Below are positions 61,366 to 64,000 of a stretch of DNA of 64,000 bases, one piece after another. Both the position numbers and the translations under genes were made by a program. The first letter of the stretch is position 1, and each line of letters starts with the position of its first letter. This DNA comes from CBDFLT01 sp965249225. GTDB taxonomy: Bacteria; Chloroflexota; Dehalococcoidia; Lucifugimonadales; G963668185. The notes beneath the pieces are model-generated. The model made no database searches. It worked only from the letters and a program-made list of their open reading frames with translations, and was not told the DNA's origin. Location: the NCBI GenBank assembly GCA_965249225.1, contig CBDFLT010000009.1:744001-808000 (forward strand). The letters are read 5' to 3'.

Positions 61366-61929
61366 TCAGGCTCTGGAAAGGTACTCGCCCGTACGGGTGT
61401 CTATTTTAACGGTCTCGTCCACGTCCACAAAGAGAGGGACCTGGACAACTACACCGGTCTCCAGTTTCGCGGACTTCGTCCCACCCTGAGCCGTGTCCCC
61501 CCGCACTCCCGGCTCGGTCTCGGCGACCTTCAGATTGACGGTTATAGGCATCTCGACCGCGATGGGTTCGTCTTGATAGAACACCAGGTCCAGGGTGGCC
61601 TGCTCGGCGAGAAAGCGGACGGCGTCGCCGATCTGTTCCTTCGAAACGGGAAACTGCTCGAAGGTCTCTGTATCCATGAAGTAGTGGAGGCCGTTCTCCT
61701 CATAGATGTACTGGGCATTTCGTCGCTGTATGTTCGCTGGGGTCAGCTTGACAGCATATCCCTGGAATGTGCGGTCCACGACGCGCCCCGTGCGCACCTC
61801 TCTAAGCCGCATACGGACGACGGGAGCGCGCTGCTGCATCTTGCTCCATTCGTACTCGACGACAATGTAGGGATGGCCATCGAGCTCGATGGCCATCCCC
61901 TTTTTCACATCGCCATAACTGATCGTCAT
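61366..61929 (-). CDS. efp: Elongation factor P
   Basis: 187 residues of the three-domain EF-P. The tip loop reads EWSKMQQRAP, where a Lys or Arg would be modified in other species. C-terminal domains are complete (VPLFVDVDETVKIDTRTGEY). It helps ribosomes pass polyproline. Confidence 0.95.
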   Translation of the reverse strand: MTISYGDVKKGMAIELDGHPYIVVEYEWSKMQQRAPVVRMRLREVRTGRVVDRTFQGYAVKLTPANIQRRNAQYIYEENGLHYFMDTETFEQFPVSKEQIGDAVRFLAEQATLDLVFYQDEPIAVEMPITVNLKVAETEPGVRGDTAQGGTKSAKLETGVVVQVPLFVDVDETVKIDTRTGEYLSRA

Positions 61930-61977
61930 CGAACCCCTCTCGAAAACGACGCGACGGCCGGGGTGAGGTTCTCTCCT

Positions 61978-63054
61978 CTACACCCTCATCTTCTTCGCCT
62001 GGCTTATCACCCTGGCCCTCCCGTTTTCCAGCACCACGATGTCCTCGATACGGACCCCTCCCCAGCCGGACAGGTAGATGCCGGGCTCGATGGTGAACAC
62101 CATTCCATCCTCCAAGGGCTCCTCGGACCTCGGGCCAACCCCAGGGTACTCGTGAACCGCCAGTCCTACGCCGTGGCCCAGGCTATGGCCGAAGTTATCG
62201 CCGTAGCCGGCCTGCGCGATGAGATCCCTGGCGATGGCATCGGCCTCCACTCCGGTCATGCCCGCTGTGACCCGCTCCTCGGCCGCTATCTGTGCGCTGA
62301 GCACGGTATCGTAAACCCGGCAAAAGGTATCGTCCGGCTCTCCGACGAAAATGGTGCGGGTGAGGTCGCTGCAATACCCCTGATACGTGGCGCCCATGTC
62401 TATCACCACCGCCTCGCCACGTTGGATAACCTTGTCGCCGGCGCGATGGTGGGGAAGCGCGCCGTTTGGTCCGGCGCCCACGATGATGTCGAAGGCGTTG
62501 CTCTCGGACCCACGCTCCCTCATTGCCTTCTCCAGCTCCCATGCCACCTGCTCTTCGGTGACTCCAGGCTCGACTGTCGGGGCGACCTGGTCAATCGCCT
62601 GGTCCGAGATTTCAATCGCCTTCGTAAGAAGCCTCAGCTCCTCCTCGTCTTTAAAGGCCCTGAGTTTGTCCACTAGCTCTGAGGTCGGCACCAGCGTCGG
62701 CCCGCCAACGCTCTCAGCCTCTTCGACAGCTTTCTGAAAGGCCGTATGGGTGCTGACGGTCATGTGCTGGCTCTCGAAGCCGACATGTGTTGCTCCACCC
62801 TCCGCCGCCAGCTTAGTGAACCAGCGAAGGTCGCCGCCGATGCGCTCGACCCGAAAGCCGGGGGCCTGCGCTCCAGCCTGCTCGACGTAGCGAAAGTCGG
62901 TGGCCAGCACGGCATCTGTTGAGGTGATCAGCAGGTACCCGGCGGATCCGGTAAACCCGGAGAGGTAGCGACGGTTCTCCGGCGTCGAAACCAGGATGCC
63001 GTCAAGCTCGCTCTCCTCGAGCCGCTGGCGCAGCCTCGTAAGCCGCGTGCTCAA
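61978..63054 (-). CDS. M24 family aminopeptidase (Xaa-Pro type)
   Basis: 358 residues: an N-terminal creatinase-like domain and a C-terminal pita-bread domain with metal ligands in IDMGATYQGYCSDLTR, LGHGVGLAVHE and VFTIEPGIY plus RIED. Cleaves N-terminal residues before proline. Overlaps aroQ by 4 bp. Confidence 0.92.
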   Translation of the reverse strand: MSTRLTRLRQRLEESELDGILVSTPENRRYLSGFTGSAGYLLITSTDAVLATDFRYVEQAGAQAPGFRVERIGGDLRWFTKLAAEGGATHVGFESQHMTVSTHTAFQKAVEEAESVGGPTLVPTSELVDKLRAFKDEEELRLLTKAIEISDQAIDQVAPTVEPGVTEEQVAWELEKAMRERGSESNAFDIIVGAGPNGALPHHRAGDKVIQRGEAVVIDMGATYQGYCSDLTRTIFVGEPDDTFCRVYDTVLSAQIAAEERVTAGMTGVEADAIARDLIAQAGYGDNFGHSLGHGVGLAVHEYPGVGPRSEEPLEDGMVFTIEPGIYLSGWGGVRIEDIVVLENGRARVISQAKKMRV

Positions 63055-63497
63055 TGGTCCTCCTCCCCCTTCAGACGGGCGGACAGGAAGTCCAATGCCA
63101 AGATATAGCCCTGCCAGCCCTTCCCGGCGATCTGATTGACCGCGATGGGCTCTATCACCGAGTGGCGCCTGAACTCCTCCCTGGCGTGGATGTCGGACAA
63201 GTGTACCTCGACGACCAGTAGCCGGGTGTCCTCCAGGGCGTCTCTCAGCGACAAGCCGTAGTGGGTCAGTGCGCCCGCGTTTATGATAACACCGGAGGCG
63301 CCGGGTGCCGAGGTTTGCAGGTGGTCTATGATGGCGCCCTCGTGGTTAGACTGGAAAAACTCCACTTCCACACTAAGCTCACTCGCCCTGGCGCTGATCT
63401 CCTCTTCGATCTGGTAAAGGGCCTCCGTCCCATAGTGGTTGGGATCGCGTTTGCCCAGCATGTTCAAGTTGGGGCCGTTTATCACGAGAATCTTCAT
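63051..63497 (-). CDS. aroQ: 3-dehydroquinate dehydratase, type II
   Basis: 148 residues from the Met of MKILVINGPNLNMLG. Catalytic Tyr in DPNHYG, and INAGALTHY, EVHLSDIHARE with its conserved His and Arg. Shikimate pathway step 3. An upstream extension to 63554 is not conserved. Confidence 0.95.
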   Translation of the reverse strand: MKILVINGPNLNMLGKRDPNHYGTEALYQIEEEISARASELSVEVEFFQSNHEGAIIDHLQTSAPGASGVIINAGALTHYGLSLRDALEDTRLLVVEVHLSDIHAREEFRRHSVIEPIAVNQIAGKGWQGYILALDFLSARLKGEEDH

Positions 63498-63554
63498 GAC
63501 AGATCCTGCTACTTCGTCGCCCTTACACCGCCTACGGTGTAGCCGACCCACCAT

Positions 63555-63874
63555 GGTCGCTCAGGGCTTGCTCTAGTGTTCAAGTGTTGGTATATAGAGC
63601 TAGGGTACCACTTGGAAACCGCCTCAAGAACCCCCACCAGACAGAATTGTTCCCCCCCCGACTCGCCTTGAATCACCTTGGCTTTGTTGACATCCTGTCT
63701 TTTTATCCCGCCCACCCACCCTTAGAAAGGTATGGGGTATCCCCCATGTGATGAGGTGTCCTTGAATTAACTCCCGCCAGGGAAGAAGAATGAGGAAGGC
63801 CCAGGAGCTACGCCCGCCATGGACTCCCCTTTAAGGGTGAATACCGAGATAGTTTCAAGAAAGGCGTGGTGGGG
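63555..63874. other. Intergenic region with small hairpin
   Basis: No gene seen. A small palindrome (ATGGGG-TAT-CCCCAT, around 63730-63747) is the only structure noted. Confidence 0.35.
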
Positions 63875-64000
63875 TTACGCGGACAGCTTGTTGTCCGCGG
63901 CGTCGTTGTTGGTCCGCTTTGCCCTGGGGTGAGCCGCCAGATACACCTTTCTGGCCTGCGACTGGGTCACGTGAGTATAGATCTGCGTAGTGGCCGGGCT
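63875..64000 (-). CDS. Tyrosine recombinase (XerC/D-like), C-terminus only
   Basis: The 42 visible codons end with TAA at 63875-63877 and read into the right edge. ATTQIYTHVTQSQARKVYLAAHPRAKR carries the nucleophile tyrosine context (QIYTHV) typical of XerC/XerD (shown here as ATTQIYTHVT and ARKVYLAAHPRAKR). A C-terminal tail RTNNDAADNKLSA follows. Could be a housekeeping Xer or an integrase. Confidence 0.75.
   Translation of the reverse strand, partial: SPATTQIYTHVTQSQARKVYLAAHPRAKRTNNDAADNKLSA

Overview
The window is about 60 kb of bacterial chromosome with high GC (roughly 60% by eye). Gene content and order suggest a Chloroflexota genome, probably a Dehalococcoidia or SAR202-type lineage. 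This is an inference from the gene set (an archaellin-like protein, a CvpA-HNH pair, a PSP1-type fragment next to holB, a class V aminotransferase, ferredoxin-thioredoxin-reductase-like redox genes), not from a marker tree.

Layout. 1-3.3 kb: end of a membrane glycosyltransferase-like gene, an N-terminally shortened prepilin peptidase, and an O-antigen-ligase-like gene. 3.3-15.1 kb: an accessory island with a small zinc protein and a DUF192 protein, an m4C-type methyltransferase with a shortened restriction-enzyme-like partner, and a 4.2 kb transposon-like unit. That unit is bounded by 18-bp inverted repeats and carries a type IIG restriction-modification gene, a small HTH gene and a SWIM-DDE transposase. 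The island continues with a serine resolvase, a gene split by two tandem HNH insertions, and a four-unit HTH/AT-hook protein. It ends at tRNA-Asp.

15.4-16.6 kb holds what I consider the main discovery, and ordinary ORF calling breaks it up: a minus-strand selenoprotein operon. A ferredoxin-thioredoxin reductase catalytic-chain homologue has in-frame TGA codons at exactly the two positions of the family's redox-active cysteine pair, while the four cluster-binding cysteines are kept. The next gene is a glutaredoxin-like protein whose CGPC motif reads U-GPC. Each of the three TGA codons is followed, at nearly the same distance, by a perfect 6-7 bp hairpin whose loop has GU at its second and third bases, as expected for bacterial SECIS elements. 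I infer a selenium-based relay from a [4Fe-4S] cluster through a diselenide to a selenenyl-sulfide glutaredoxin.

16.6-64 kb is mostly core genome: tRNA-Val, rpoC and rpoB (minus strand); thrB, lysC, two lipid-linked-sugar glycosyltransferases and a TPR protein; an MBL hydrolase and a CPBP protease; trpA, aroH, DAHP synthase, ribF, tyrS, an aminotransferase, an M16 protease and a flavin reductase; two tandem SDRs; cvpA and HNH; holB; lysA; an archaellin-like protein; a sugar dehydrogenase; an amidase; tig-clpP-clpX; and a minus-strand run of formyltransferase, rhomboid, PHP, xseB, DUF4389, xseA, efp, M24 peptidase and aroQ. The right edge holds the C-terminus of a tyrosine recombinase.

All calls are from reading the sequence; no database search was run.
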